Shown piece after piece: positions 1-6,269 of a stretch of 8,135 bases of DNA. The DNA comes from a bacterium. GTDB taxonomy: Bacteria > Spirochaetota > UBA4802 > UBA5550. The notes under the pieces are model-generated. The model was not told where the DNA came from, searched no databases, and saw nothing but the letters and a program-made list of their open reading frames with translations. Position 1 is the first letter of the stretch. Each line of letters starts with the position of its first letter. The DNA lies in NCBI GenBank assembly GCA_024224995.1, contig JAAENB010000314.1:1-8135 (forward strand), written 5' to 3'. Position numbers and translations under genes: made by a program.

Positions 1-1
1 C

Positions 2-310
2 GGCGGAGACCTGAGCGGAGGAGACTCCGGTTTAAGCGGCAGTGGAAACGGCGGTAAAGACGGAACCGGCTCCGGTTCCGGCGGCAAAGACGGAAATGGC
101 GGAGACGGCAGAGGTGGTGACAGCTCCGGAGGTTCCGGTGATCGTGGAGGAGACAGTACTGCCGGCAAGGATGGCAGTAATGGAGGTTCTTCCGGATCAG
201 GAGGGAGAGACGGAAGCGGCGATAAAGGCGGCAAAAACGGAAAAGGTGGAGACCGTGGCGGCAATGTTGCAAACGGCGGAGATTCCGGAGGCAGTGACAG
301 CGGCAGCGAT
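2..310 (+). repeat. Low-complexity GGC/GGA-rich tract encoding the Gly-rich linker
   Basis: About 310 bases are built from irregular repeats of GGCGGA, GACGGA, TCCGGA and GGCAAAGAC-like blocks. In the TPR frame they encode short GGD, GSG and GKDG units. Period and order are imperfect, so this is a degenerate repeat rather than an exact tandem array. It is purine- and G-rich on the + strand, unlike the AT-richer TPR region that follows. Such tracts tend to change length by slippage. Confidence 0.75.
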
Positions 311-1618
311 CCTCAAAAAGAGAAAAAGAAATCCGCGAAGAAATGGAGAGAACTGGGAGACAAGCTCCGGAGAGGTAAAAAATACGATAACTCTGTCAAA
401 GCCTACCGGAAAGCTGTTGATATAGACAAAAATGACGACCATTCTCACTTTTGGCTTGGTAGAATATACTATCACAATCGAATGTATAGCGACGCTAAAA
501 AATCTTTTCATAATACGCTCCTGGCAAATCCCAAAAATGCCGATGCTCACTACCGGCTGGGACTGATCTATTATATGGAAAAGAAATACTCATCAGCGGT
601 TAAATCCTTTAACAAAGCCATTCATAACAGGCCGAATTTCCCCAAGGCTTATTATTCCCGAGGGCTGGCATATGAGAAGCTCAGGAGTAAAGCCAAGGCA
701 ATTAAAGACCTGAAAAAATCTATTGTCCAGAACCCCAAACTGGACAGGGCATATTTTAACCTGGGAAAAATTTATCTGAAGAGCAAAAACTACAGCCAGG
801 CATTAAAATACTTTACCAGGGACCGGGATCTGAGACCAAACAATGCCGATACAAATTTTCATGTAGGCCAGACCTATCATGAAATGAAGTCCTACAATAA
901 TGCCACCAGTTTTTACGAAAAAACGATCCGGCAGGATCCTCAATATCACCAGGCATATTTTAACCTGGGACTGGTTAAGCAGAAAAAAAGAGATTACCGG
1001 GGAGCCATTGAACAATTTAAAAAGTCAGCTGCGCTGAAACCGAGTGATGCTGCCTCTCACTATGAGATCGGCAAAGCCTATGACGCGCTTAAAGATGACG
1101 ACAAAGCCATTGCCAGCTACAATAAGGCAGTAACAATGAATCCCGGGTATACAAAAGCGTATATCAACCTGGGTAAATTATACGCGAAAAACAAGCTCTA
1201 CGACAAGGCCATCAAACAATACCGGAACGCGGCAACCAATAATCCCAAATCCTTTATTGCCCACTTCAACCTGGGCAACGCGTACCGGGAATCAAAAATG
1301 TATGAAGAGGCTATTGAAGAGTACAGAACCTGCAGCAGTCTTAGACCCGTAGACTCAAAGAGTTATTTCTTCCTCGGAATTGCGTACCGCGAAAAAGGGA
1401 GTTTTGGAGAGGCGGTCAAGGCTTTTGAAAAATCTTCAAGGCTTAATCGAAAGGGATACGCGGCTCATGAAGAACTGGGAATGCTCTATTACCGAAAGAT
1501 CAAGAATAATAAAAAAGCCATTGAGCATTTTGAAAAGCTTCTTTCTATTAAACCCAATCATCCCCGGGCCGACAAGATCCAGAATATTGTTAATATGCTG
1601 AAAAAAGGAGGGAGCTAG
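2..1618 (+). CDS. TPR-repeat protein with Gly/Ser/Asp-rich linker (5' end outside window)
   Basis: The frame is open from base 2 to TAG at 1616-1618, so 538 residues are visible and the true start lies to the left. An ATG at 482 falls inside the second TPR unit and is not a credible start. Visible residues 1-103 are almost only Gly, Ser, Asp, Lys, Asn and Arg (GGDSG, GGKDG and GGDRGG blocks), a flexible linker. A Lys-rich junction follows at about 104-114. From about 112 to 520 come twelve consecutive TPR units of 34 residues (the last has 35), each with the LG..Y...Y..A...F.KA...P pattern, for example AYFNLGKIYLKSKNYSQAL. TPR arrays are protein-binding solenoids; no catalytic domain is visible. 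It is tightly coupled to the following lipoprotein gene, suggesting a shared envelope role, but the partner is unknown. The array is certain, the biological role is not, and whatever precedes the linker cannot be seen. Confidence 0.9.
   Translation, partial: GGDLSGGDSGLSGSGNGGKDGTGSGSGGKDGNGGDGRGGDSSGGSGDRGGDSTAGKDGSNGGSSGSGGRDGSGDKGGKNGKGGDRGGNVANGGDSGGSDSGSDPQKEKKKSAKKWRELGDKLRRGKKYDNSVKAYRKAVDIDKNDDHSHFWLGRIYYHNRMYSDAKKSFHNTLLANPKNADAHYRLGLIYYMEKKYSSAVKSFNKAIHNRPNFPKAYYSRGLAYEKLRSKAKAIKDLKKSIVQNPKLDRAYFNLGKIYLKSKNYSQALKYFTRDRDLRPNNADTNFHVGQTYHEMKSYNNATSFYEKTIRQDPQYHQAYFNLGLVKQKKRDYRGAIEQFKKSAALKPSDAASHYEIGKAYDALKDDDKAIASYNKAVTMNPGYTKAYINLGKLYAKNKLYDKAIKQYRNAATNNPKSFIAHFNLGNAYRESKMYEEAIEEYRTCSSLRPVDSKSYFFLGIAYREKGSFGEAVKAFEKSSRLNRKGYAAHEELGMLYYRKIKNNKKAIEHFEKLLSIKPNHPRADKIQNIVNMLKKGGS
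1605..1612 (+). promoter_or_regulatory. Strong ribosome binding site fixing the GTG start at 1618
   Basis: AAGGAGGG lies at the very end of the TPR gene, five bases before GTG at 1618. It supports the GTG start over the in-frame ATG at 1633, which has no comparable site. The TPR stop and the GTG share one base (TAGTG), so the two genes are probably translationally coupled. Confidence 0.8.
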
Positions 1619-2061
1619 TGTCCCGTTTCTATATGCTGATACTTTCAATCGGGGTCTCTCTCTGCGTTTTTGCCTGCTGTTTCCAGCTTAAAGACAATGA
1701 CCAGTTGACGGATTTTAAAAAAGAAGGATTCCTGGATGATAACTATTTCCAGGCTCTTGTTACGGCTTCCCCTGAACCGGGGAAAGCCGGGTTTGTTAAT
1801 AAACGGGAGAGCGCTTTTTTTAAAGCAAAAGAAAGCATCGTGTCTATTGTTCCGCAGCGGCTTGCGCGCTACTCGGGTTCCGCTGCCGGTAATGAACTGA
1901 ACAAAGAGCTGCGGGATTATCTTTCTTATGGGTATATTGCCCATGAATATTATAACCAGGATAATTCCGTTATCCTGGTTTACCGGGTACGAAAATGCGG
2001 TCTAAAAAAGGAAATTGAATCTATTGGGGGTAAATTTAAGTCAAAATCAGAAAAAAAATAA
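1618..2061 (+). CDS. Small predicted lipoprotein, paralogue of the next gene
   Basis: This 147-residue protein starts at GTG with a strong upstream AAGGAGGG. Residues 1-19 form a short lipoprotein signal peptide, and VFAC places the likely lipidated Cys at position 20, followed by another Cys. The mature part contains FKKEGFLDDNYFQALVTA (about 33-50), then a helical KAKESIV segment, and near the end VILVYRVRKCGLKKEIESI. The same order of elements occurs in the lipoprotein at 2133 (KEGFMSSSTFRVVIIA, KAKKRAF, IFYFDVKKSNIKKHLDKI), so the two look like diverged duplicates. The layout of a beta-type strand followed by an Ala/Lys-rich helix is loosely reminiscent of LPP20/FlgT-N-like lipoproteins, but I cannot assign a family. 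It is probably anchored in an envelope membrane and cotranscribed with the TPR gene. Function unknown. Confidence 0.8.
   Translation: MSRFYMLILSIGVSLCVFACCFQLKDNDQLTDFKKEGFLDDNYFQALVTASPEPGKAGFVNKRESAFFKAKESIVSIVPQRLARYSGSAAGNELNKELRDYLSYGYIAHEYYNQDNSVILVYRVRKCGLKKEIESIGGKFKSKSEKK
1954..1980 (+). other. Perfect 11-bp stem-loop inside the lipoprotein coding sequence
   Basis: AACCAGGATAA (1954-1964) and TTATCCTGGTT (1970-1980) are exact reverse complements separated by the 5-base loop TTCCG. The hairpin lies within codons for the C-terminal third of the lipoprotein. No T-run follows, so it is not a standard intrinsic terminator. It may affect mRNA stability or be accidental. Confidence 0.6.
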
Positions 2062-2090
2062 TTGCAAGCCTGGTAAATATATACTATAAA
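2062..2090 (+). promoter_or_regulatory. Candidate sigma70-type promoter for the second lipoprotein gene
   Basis: TTGCAA (2062-2067) and TATAAA (2085-2090) are separated by 17 bases in an AT-rich 71-bp gap. The -10 lies about 43 bases upstream of the ATG at 2133. It would allow the second lipoprotein to be expressed apart from the TPR gene. The match is good, but AT-rich DNA often produces such matches by chance. Confidence 0.45.
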
Positions 2091-2132
2091 TAAAATATAT
2101 AAATAAAAACACATAGAGGAAAGGAGTCGATC

Positions 2133-2657
2133 ATGAAAAAAGTATCTAAAAAAACAGCTTTTAAAGCAGTAATTGTTCTGTGTATTGCTCTTGCGCTTCC
2201 GTTTTTTCTTTCGTCCTGTAAAAAGCAGGTAAAAGACCCTGAAAACGGCGGTACCGGTGATACGACAAGTGTGGAACCGGTTAAGGGTGATGACACGCTG
2301 GACAAAGAATATCTCAAAGAAGGTTTTATGTCCAGCAGCACATTCCGGGTTGTTATTATTGCCAACAAGGACGAATGTGAAGAAGATGAGGACGAAATTG
2401 AAGAAAAAGCCAAAAAAAGAGCTTTTAGTACTCTTAGAAAGTATCTTATTTCCAACAAAGGACGGCTGGGCAGAAATGCCTCTGCTAAGATTACCAATAT
2501 GATCAATGACAAAGGATCAATGGAAAAGCAGGGGGATACCTGTAAAGAGAAAAATAATATATTTTATTTTGATGTTAAAAAGAGTAATATCAAAAAACAT
2601 CTCGATAAAATAAGCAACAGCGGGATTTTGTTCAACCAATTTACCATGCATAATTGA
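2133..2657 (+). CDS. Predicted lipoprotein with acidic segment, paralogue of the upstream gene
   Basis: This 174-residue protein starts at ATG, six bases after AAGGAG (2121-2126). It has a classic lipoprotein signal peptide: a Lys-rich n-region, a hydrophobic stretch at about 12-25, and the lipobox LSSC with Cys at position 29. A Gly/Thr-rich linker follows, then KEGFMSSSTFRVVIIA, an acidic run rich in Glu and Asp, the helical AKKRAFSTLRKYL, and a C-terminal IFYFDVKKSNIKKHLDKI element. These landmarks parallel the lipoprotein at 1618 in order and spacing, with a longer N-terminal linker and an inserted acidic patch here. No enzymatic motif is visible. It probably sits on the inner leaflet of the outer membrane or at the inner membrane, working with the TPR protein or its paralogue. 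Gene call firm, function unknown. Confidence 0.85.
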   Translation: MKKVSKKTAFKAVIVLCIALALPFFLSSCKKQVKDPENGGTGDTTSVEPVKGDDTLDKEYLKEGFMSSSTFRVVIIANKDECEEDEDEIEEKAKKRAFSTLRKYLISNKGRLGRNASAKITNMINDKGSMEKQGDTCKEKNNIFYFDVKKSNIKKHLDKISNSGILFNQFTMHN

Positions 2658-2666
2658 TCTTGATTG

Positions 2667-2688
2667 GGGACACGGCGCGCCGTGTCCC
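2667..2688. repeat. GC-rich palindromic repeat, copy 1 (convergent gene gap)
   Basis: This is a perfect 22-base palindrome with half-site GGGACACGGCG followed by its exact complement. It occupies almost the whole space between the convergent lipoprotein and PilZ genes. The core CACGGCGCGCCGTG recurs at 8121 and, as CACGGCACGCCGTG, at 7337 and 7960. It could act as a bidirectional transcription barrier, although it has no T-run. The adjacent CTA on the right, part of the repeat consensus, supplies the TAG stop of the PilZ gene. Confidence 0.8.
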
Positions 2689-3239
2689 TACCGGGAATAC
2701 ATGTACTCACCTAATTTTTTCAGGAAAAACAATTCGAGGTTTTTGTTTTTGTCGTGTATATTGCTGAAAACCAGCCCAATGCCGAAATCTCCGCCGGAAA
2801 GCTTGTCTGCGCGGACTACCATTGCCAGGGCCTCAAGACTCTCCATGGTTTTGTCCGATTTTGACAGGTCCAGTACCACCTGAACCATTGAAGATATTTT
2901 AATTGGGGCTTTTGATTTAAAATAGAGCCCTCCCTTACTGATGTTTATCACACTTCCTGAGCTTTTTTCTTTTGCTGCTCCTTCTTCTGTTGGCTCGATG
3001 AGGGTTTCAACAATTTTTATATCTAATTCGACATCCAGTCTAAAGTGTTTTCGTCTGCTTGAATCTCCTTTTTTAAGGAATCGATTGTTAAGCCAGTTAT
3101 CAAATTCTCCGTTAAACCAATCTTTCATGGAGTCCTCAAGAGACCGGTCACCGCGTTCCATAAGGGCAGTTGTATGAAACTCCTCAATTTCTTTTTTAAT
3201 TTCCGCGGATAATTTTTCATATTTGATATTTTCTTGCAT
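2688..3239 (-). CDS. PilZ domain protein (predicted c-di-GMP receptor)
   Basis: This 183-residue protein starts at ATG (3239), with GGAG at 3253-3250 ten bases upstream. Residues 1-60 are a charged, largely helical extension containing DWFNGEFDNWLNNRF. The PilZ domain follows: R63-KHF-R67 is the RxxxR motif and N99-I-S101-KG-G104 is the NxSxxG motif. Together these are the c-di-GMP-binding signature of the family. The domain closes with the FGIGLVFSNI strand at about 152-161. All signature residues are intact, so ligand binding is likely. No output domain is fused, so it probably signals by binding a partner. There is no signal peptide, which implies the cytoplasm. It is divergent from the amidase gene and convergent with the lipoproteins. 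The TAG stop lies at the edge of the palindromic repeat, so the last residues may have been shaped by that insertion. Confidence 0.93.
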   Translation of the reverse strand: MQENIKYEKLSAEIKKEIEEFHTTALMERGDRSLEDSMKDWFNGEFDNWLNNRFLKKGDSSRRKHFRLDVELDIKIVETLIEPTEEGAAKEKSSGSVINISKGGLYFKSKAPIKISSMVQVVLDLSKSDKTMESLEALAMVVRADKLSGGDFGIGLVFSNIHDKNKNLELFFLKKLGEYMYSR

Positions 3240-3270
3240 TATTTTTTATCTCCATTCATCTGTTTGTGCT

Positions 3271-3298
3271 ATTCTATAATAAATTGATTTAATTGCAA
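3271..3298 (-). promoter_or_regulatory. Candidate sigma70-type promoter for the PilZ gene
   Basis: Read on the - strand, TTGCAA (3298-3293) is followed after 16 bases by TAGAAT (3276-3271), about 30 bases before the ATG at 3239. The -35 lies inside a 12-base palindrome in the divergent PilZ/amidase region. Moderate match in very AT-rich DNA. Confidence 0.4.
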
Positions 3299-3301
3299 TT
3301 A
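3290..3301. promoter_or_regulatory. 12-base palindrome in the divergent intergenic region
   Basis: TAATTGCAATTA is a perfect palindrome located between the divergent PilZ and amidase genes, overlapping the proposed PilZ -35. It could be an operator controlling one or both genes. A weaker + strand promoter candidate (TTGAAA 3307-3312, 17 bases, TAATTT 3330-3335) follows it and would serve the amidase. The AT-rich background makes chance plausible. Confidence 0.3.
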
Positions 3302-3373
3302 TTTTCTTGAAATATATCTACATCTATTGTAATTTCATAATATATACATAAATTAATGTACACGGGGTTTTTG

Positions 3374-5179
3374 ATGTTTTTAAGGAAGACTGGACTATTT
3401 ACCGATTTTGTAAGTGTATTTTTGTCTATACTATTTTTTATAGTATTTGTGTCATTTTTTGTAGGATACCCCGGCATTGTTTATTCCGAACCGGAAACAA
3501 AAACAGAAGCAATAGTAAAAGCAAAACCACAATCAAAAACCATCCAGGCTATTCTTAAAAAAGAAAAAAGCACTGTTACAACTAAAAGCCTCATTCATTG
3601 TATTGAACGGGTTGATTCCATTTATGCCGATCTTTATGAAAAGCTCAAAAAAGGAAAAAAGATCGTGATCTTTTTCGATCCGGCTCATGGTAAATTGGCC
3701 AATAATAAATGGCAGGGCGGCGATTCTACCAGGCGTTCCAGCTGCACGAACAGGCCGGAAGAATTCTATTCCATCCTTTTTTCCAGGGAAATGTATAAAC
3801 TTCTCGCTGCCAATGATTTTATTTCGGTTAAAACGACAGATGATTATTTGAAAGTTCTTAAAGGTGAGTCCGATTCCTATAAAAATATTGCCTTTCCCAT
3901 GACGGTGAAACTGGCACAAAAGGAAAATGCTTTTATTATTATTTCCGAACATCTTAACAATGTTTCCATGATCCATAAGGCGAGCGGCCGGGTTAACCTG
4001 CCGGGTATCCATATTACCCGTGATAATTACGGACGCAAAGTTTTACAGTATGTTATTGGTACCTATTCCGGGTTCCTTACCCTGTACAATAAGCTTGATG
4101 CCAGCGGTTTTTCCAAAAAATACGCTCTGAAAATAAAAGAGCATCTTGTTAAAGACGGATTTAAAGCAAACAGCTGGAAATTCGGTGCTGTTGGCGACGA
4201 CCGGTTCAGCTACTTTGTGGATTTCCCTATTTCGGTGATATATGAATCCGGGTTTATTTCCAACCCCGAAGAAGAGAAAAAACTTCGTGACCGGGAACAT
4301 GTGAAGAAAATGGTTACGGCTCAGTATAATTCTCTGCTGGAAAATATTGAAGAGGTTTTTGGGGTTGATATTTCCGGCAGCTCTCCCGGTCTTTCTCATA
4401 AAAAGGCTCATCACCGGGTTGAGCTCCTAAAACTTTCCAGAATTGCCATTATGTATACCAAAATGGGTAAGACGAAAAAGGCGCTTGCTGTTATAAAGAC
4501 CATGGAAAAAAAATATAAAAAAACCGGGTATAAAGACTATATTGTTTATTACTCTAAAATGAAAAAACGCATTCAAAAAGGTGAAAAGTATTATAGGCTG
4601 GGTAAAATAAATCAAAAAAGAAAACGCTATAAAAAGGCCTGGCGTTATTTTAGAAAAGCCCTGCGTTCCGTTAAATACGACCCGGTGTTTATGGCATACA
4701 GCAAAAAATACGCTTCAAAACTTCACCGGAAACGGAGAAAACGTTCCGCCAGGTCTGTGGCTGTAAAAAAAACCAAAAAACAGGCTTTTATTTATGTTAA
4801 AAAGGCTTCCCGGAGAACTCCTATTATCCTTGCTATTGAAGAAAACCAGTCTCTTTCCGATGCTCTTTCCCTGGCTCTTGCTCCCGACAAAAAGACATTA
4901 AAAAAATTGACAAAATCCTTTAAAAAGGCAAAAGTTGTCAAACGCAGGCGGGTTCGGAGATATTCCAAAAAACGGGGCCGGAAAATTACCTATTACAAAA
5001 AGTATCGTAAAAGGGTTCGTTTCAAAAAAGGGATTTACATTGTACACCTCAATAAAAACCTTTCCGTTAGAAAGGTCAAGGCTGTTCGAAGTGTTCTTCT
5101 TTCTCCCTGGAAATACCAGAACCAGCAATACCTGAAGAATTCTTATTTTGCTACGGGAGTTAGAAATAAAGCACTGTAA
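3374..5179 (+). CDS. Secreted N-acetylmuramoyl-L-alanine amidase (Amidase_3) with TPR-like region and basic tail
   Basis: This is a predicted zinc hydrolase cleaving the MurNAc-L-Ala bond of peptidoglycan in the periplasm. I chose ATG 3374 (601 residues) because GGGG lies six bases upstream and the n-region MFLRKTG suits a signal peptide. ATG 3356 is in frame but lacks a binding site. Residues 1-38 form a long hydrophobic signal ending VYS. The catalytic domain spans about 96-335. DPAHG gives Zn ligand H105, Glu129 or 130 in RPEEFY is the likely second ligand, SEHLNN gives H193, and YESGFISNPEE supplies the catalytic Glu291. A TPR-like region follows at about 350-435, for example GEKYYRLGKINQKRKRYKKA. 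The rest is strikingly basic, with Lys/Arg clusters near 453-470 and 523-554, and is longer than usual amidase tails. All expected catalytic residues are present. The last 32 bases overlap the radical SAM gene. Confidence 0.88.
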   Translation: MFLRKTGLFTDFVSVFLSILFFIVFVSFFVGYPGIVYSEPETKTEAIVKAKPQSKTIQAILKKEKSTVTTKSLIHCIERVDSIYADLYEKLKKGKKIVIFFDPAHGKLANNKWQGGDSTRRSSCTNRPEEFYSILFSREMYKLLAANDFISVKTTDDYLKVLKGESDSYKNIAFPMTVKLAQKENAFIIISEHLNNVSMIHKASGRVNLPGIHITRDNYGRKVLQYVIGTYSGFLTLYNKLDASGFSKKYALKIKEHLVKDGFKANSWKFGAVGDDRFSYFVDFPISVIYESGFISNPEEEKKLRDREHVKKMVTAQYNSLLENIEEVFGVDISGSSPGLSHKKAHHRVELLKLSRIAIMYTKMGKTKKALAVIKTMEKKYKKTGYKDYIVYYSKMKKRIQKGEKYYRLGKINQKRKRYKKAWRYFRKALRSVKYDPVFMAYSKKYASKLHRKRRKRSARSVAVKKTKKQAFIYVKKASRRTPIILAIEENQSLSDALSLALAPDKKTLKKLTKSFKKAKVVKRRRVRRYSKKRGRKITYYKKYRKRVRFKKGIYIVHLNKNLSVRKVKAVRSVLLSPWKYQNQQYLKNSYFATGVRNKAL

Positions 5180-6119
5180 AAAAGGGAACTGGTTTGGAAA
5201 ACCATACTATTTTTTTGGCGATTATCTTAAAAATAAATTCTCCTGCCGTATTCTCAAACTTTCAATAAACGCGGATTTCTCCTGCCCTAACAGGGATGGT
5301 TCTGTTGGGGACTCGGGCTGTATTTTCTGTTCCGAAGAAGGTTCTGCCTCCCCTTCGGCCCTGGGTTTTTCCGGCATTCCCGAACAAATGGATTCGGCCA
5401 GGAACAGTTTTAAACGTTCCGAAATGAGTACCAGATATATTGCCTATTTTCAGGCCTTTACCAATACCTACGCCTCTCCGGAAAGACTGAAACTGGTTTA
5501 TGACACCGCTGTTAACCAGAAAGACATTGTGGGTCTCATGATCGGTACCCGTCCCGATGCCCTTTCTAATGAAATTCTCGATCTTATTGCCGGGTATGCT
5601 TCCCCCGGAGTTTTTGAGCTCTGGCTGGAGATTGGCATGCAAACCATGCATGAAAAGAGCCTTGCCTTTCTTAAACGAGGCCATAATCACGAACAGACCA
5701 GGGCGGCCATCACTGCCGCTGCTGAAAGGGAGATCCCGGTTTGTGTGCATGTTATTCTGGGGATTCCGGGCGAGTCCTGGGAAGATATGATGGCTACGGC
5801 GTATGAAATTAACTCCCTGCCCGTCTCAGGAGTTAAGCTCCATCATCTCCATGTTATTAAGGATACGCCCCTTGAGGTTCTTTATCAGGCTGGAGCTGTC
5901 CCTCCTTTTTCCCTGAAAGAGTATGTTTCTACCCTGTGCGATTTTATTGAACGGCTCCGGCCCGATATTATTATCCACCGGCTTATGGGAGACCGGAACG
6001 AGGATTCGCTGGTTTCGCCGCGTTGGGGGATGCATAAAGGGACGGTGCTCCAGGCTATTGATGATGAGTTTGCCCGAAGGGTGAGTTACCAGGGGTTTTT
6101 GCTGGATGATTTGGATTGA
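5148..6119 (+). CDS. YtqA/YhcC-family radical SAM protein (TIGR01212 type; MnmL candidate)
   Basis: This 323-residue protein belongs to the TIGR01212 radical SAM family. The cluster-binding cysteines are C46, C58 and C61 in SCPNRDGSVGDSGCIFC, the family's wide C-x11-C-x2-C spacing. Other landmarks are YFQAFTNTYA (100-109), GTRPDAL (133-139), LEIGMQT (160-166), GIPGE (205-209), LHHLHV (231-236) and a C-terminal GDRNEDSL...PRW segment. The Bacillus/Streptococcus member YtqA (MnmL) is implicated in converting cmnm5s2U to the nm5s2U route at tRNA U34. The E. coli homologue YhcC is less clear. The next gene is mnmA, which thiolates the same base, so the MnmL role is favoured by context but not proven. 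The frame has a TGA at 5133, and TTG 5148 is the only common start before the conserved domain. That makes it a TTG start, weakly preceded by GAAGAA, overlapping the amidase by 32 bases. Confidence 0.9.
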   Translation: MLRELEIKHCKKGNWFGKPYYFFGDYLKNKFSCRILKLSINADFSCPNRDGSVGDSGCIFCSEEGSASPSALGFSGIPEQMDSARNSFKRSEMSTRYIAYFQAFTNTYASPERLKLVYDTAVNQKDIVGLMIGTRPDALSNEILDLIAGYASPGVFELWLEIGMQTMHEKSLAFLKRGHNHEQTRAAITAAAEREIPVCVHVILGIPGESWEDMMATAYEINSLPVSGVKLHHLHVIKDTPLEVLYQAGAVPPFSLKEYVSTLCDFIERLRPDIIIHRLMGDRNEDSLVSPRWGMHKGTVLQAIDDEFARRVSYQGFLLDDLD

Positions 6120-6143
6120 TGAGGTCGGGGGCTGGAGCACGGG

Positions 6144-6220
6144 CTGTGAGGAGATACACGGCTCTGAGAGGGATGCATGAACCTATGAGAGGATGCGACC
6201 CCTGCGAGGGGTGCGACCTC
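6144..6220 (+). repeat. Degenerate ~20-bp tandem repeats between the radical SAM gene and mnmA
   Basis: Four imperfect units start at 6144, 6162, 6183 and 6202: CTGTGAGGAGATACAC, CTCTGAGAGGGATGCATG, CTATGAGAGGATGCGACC and CTGCGAGGGGTGCGACC. The shared theme is CTNTGAGAGGATGCGAC. The last two units also form a hairpin, ACCCCT (6198-6203) with AGGGGT (6207-6212) around GCG. There is no T-run, so it is not a standard terminator. The G-rich tract differs in composition from the genes on either side. Confidence 0.5.
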
Positions 6221-6269
6221 GCTTTCATGAGAAACGGGAGAAGAAAGAAATTATGAAGGAGCACACACT

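Noticed and set aside
42..425. 127-residue Ala/Glu/Val-rich reading frame starting METAVKTEPAP
   Set aside because: It is the shifted frame of the repetitive Gly-linker DNA. The TPR frame runs through the same bases, continues into twelve TPR units and is clearly the coding one.
197..550. 117-residue - strand frame across the linker and first TPR units
   Set aside because: Antisense to a clear TPR gene, and its sequence shows no family features.
5262..5750. 162-residue frame on the - strand inside the radical SAM gene
   Set aside because: Antisense shadow of a well-conserved gene, with no recognisable domain or ribosome binding site.
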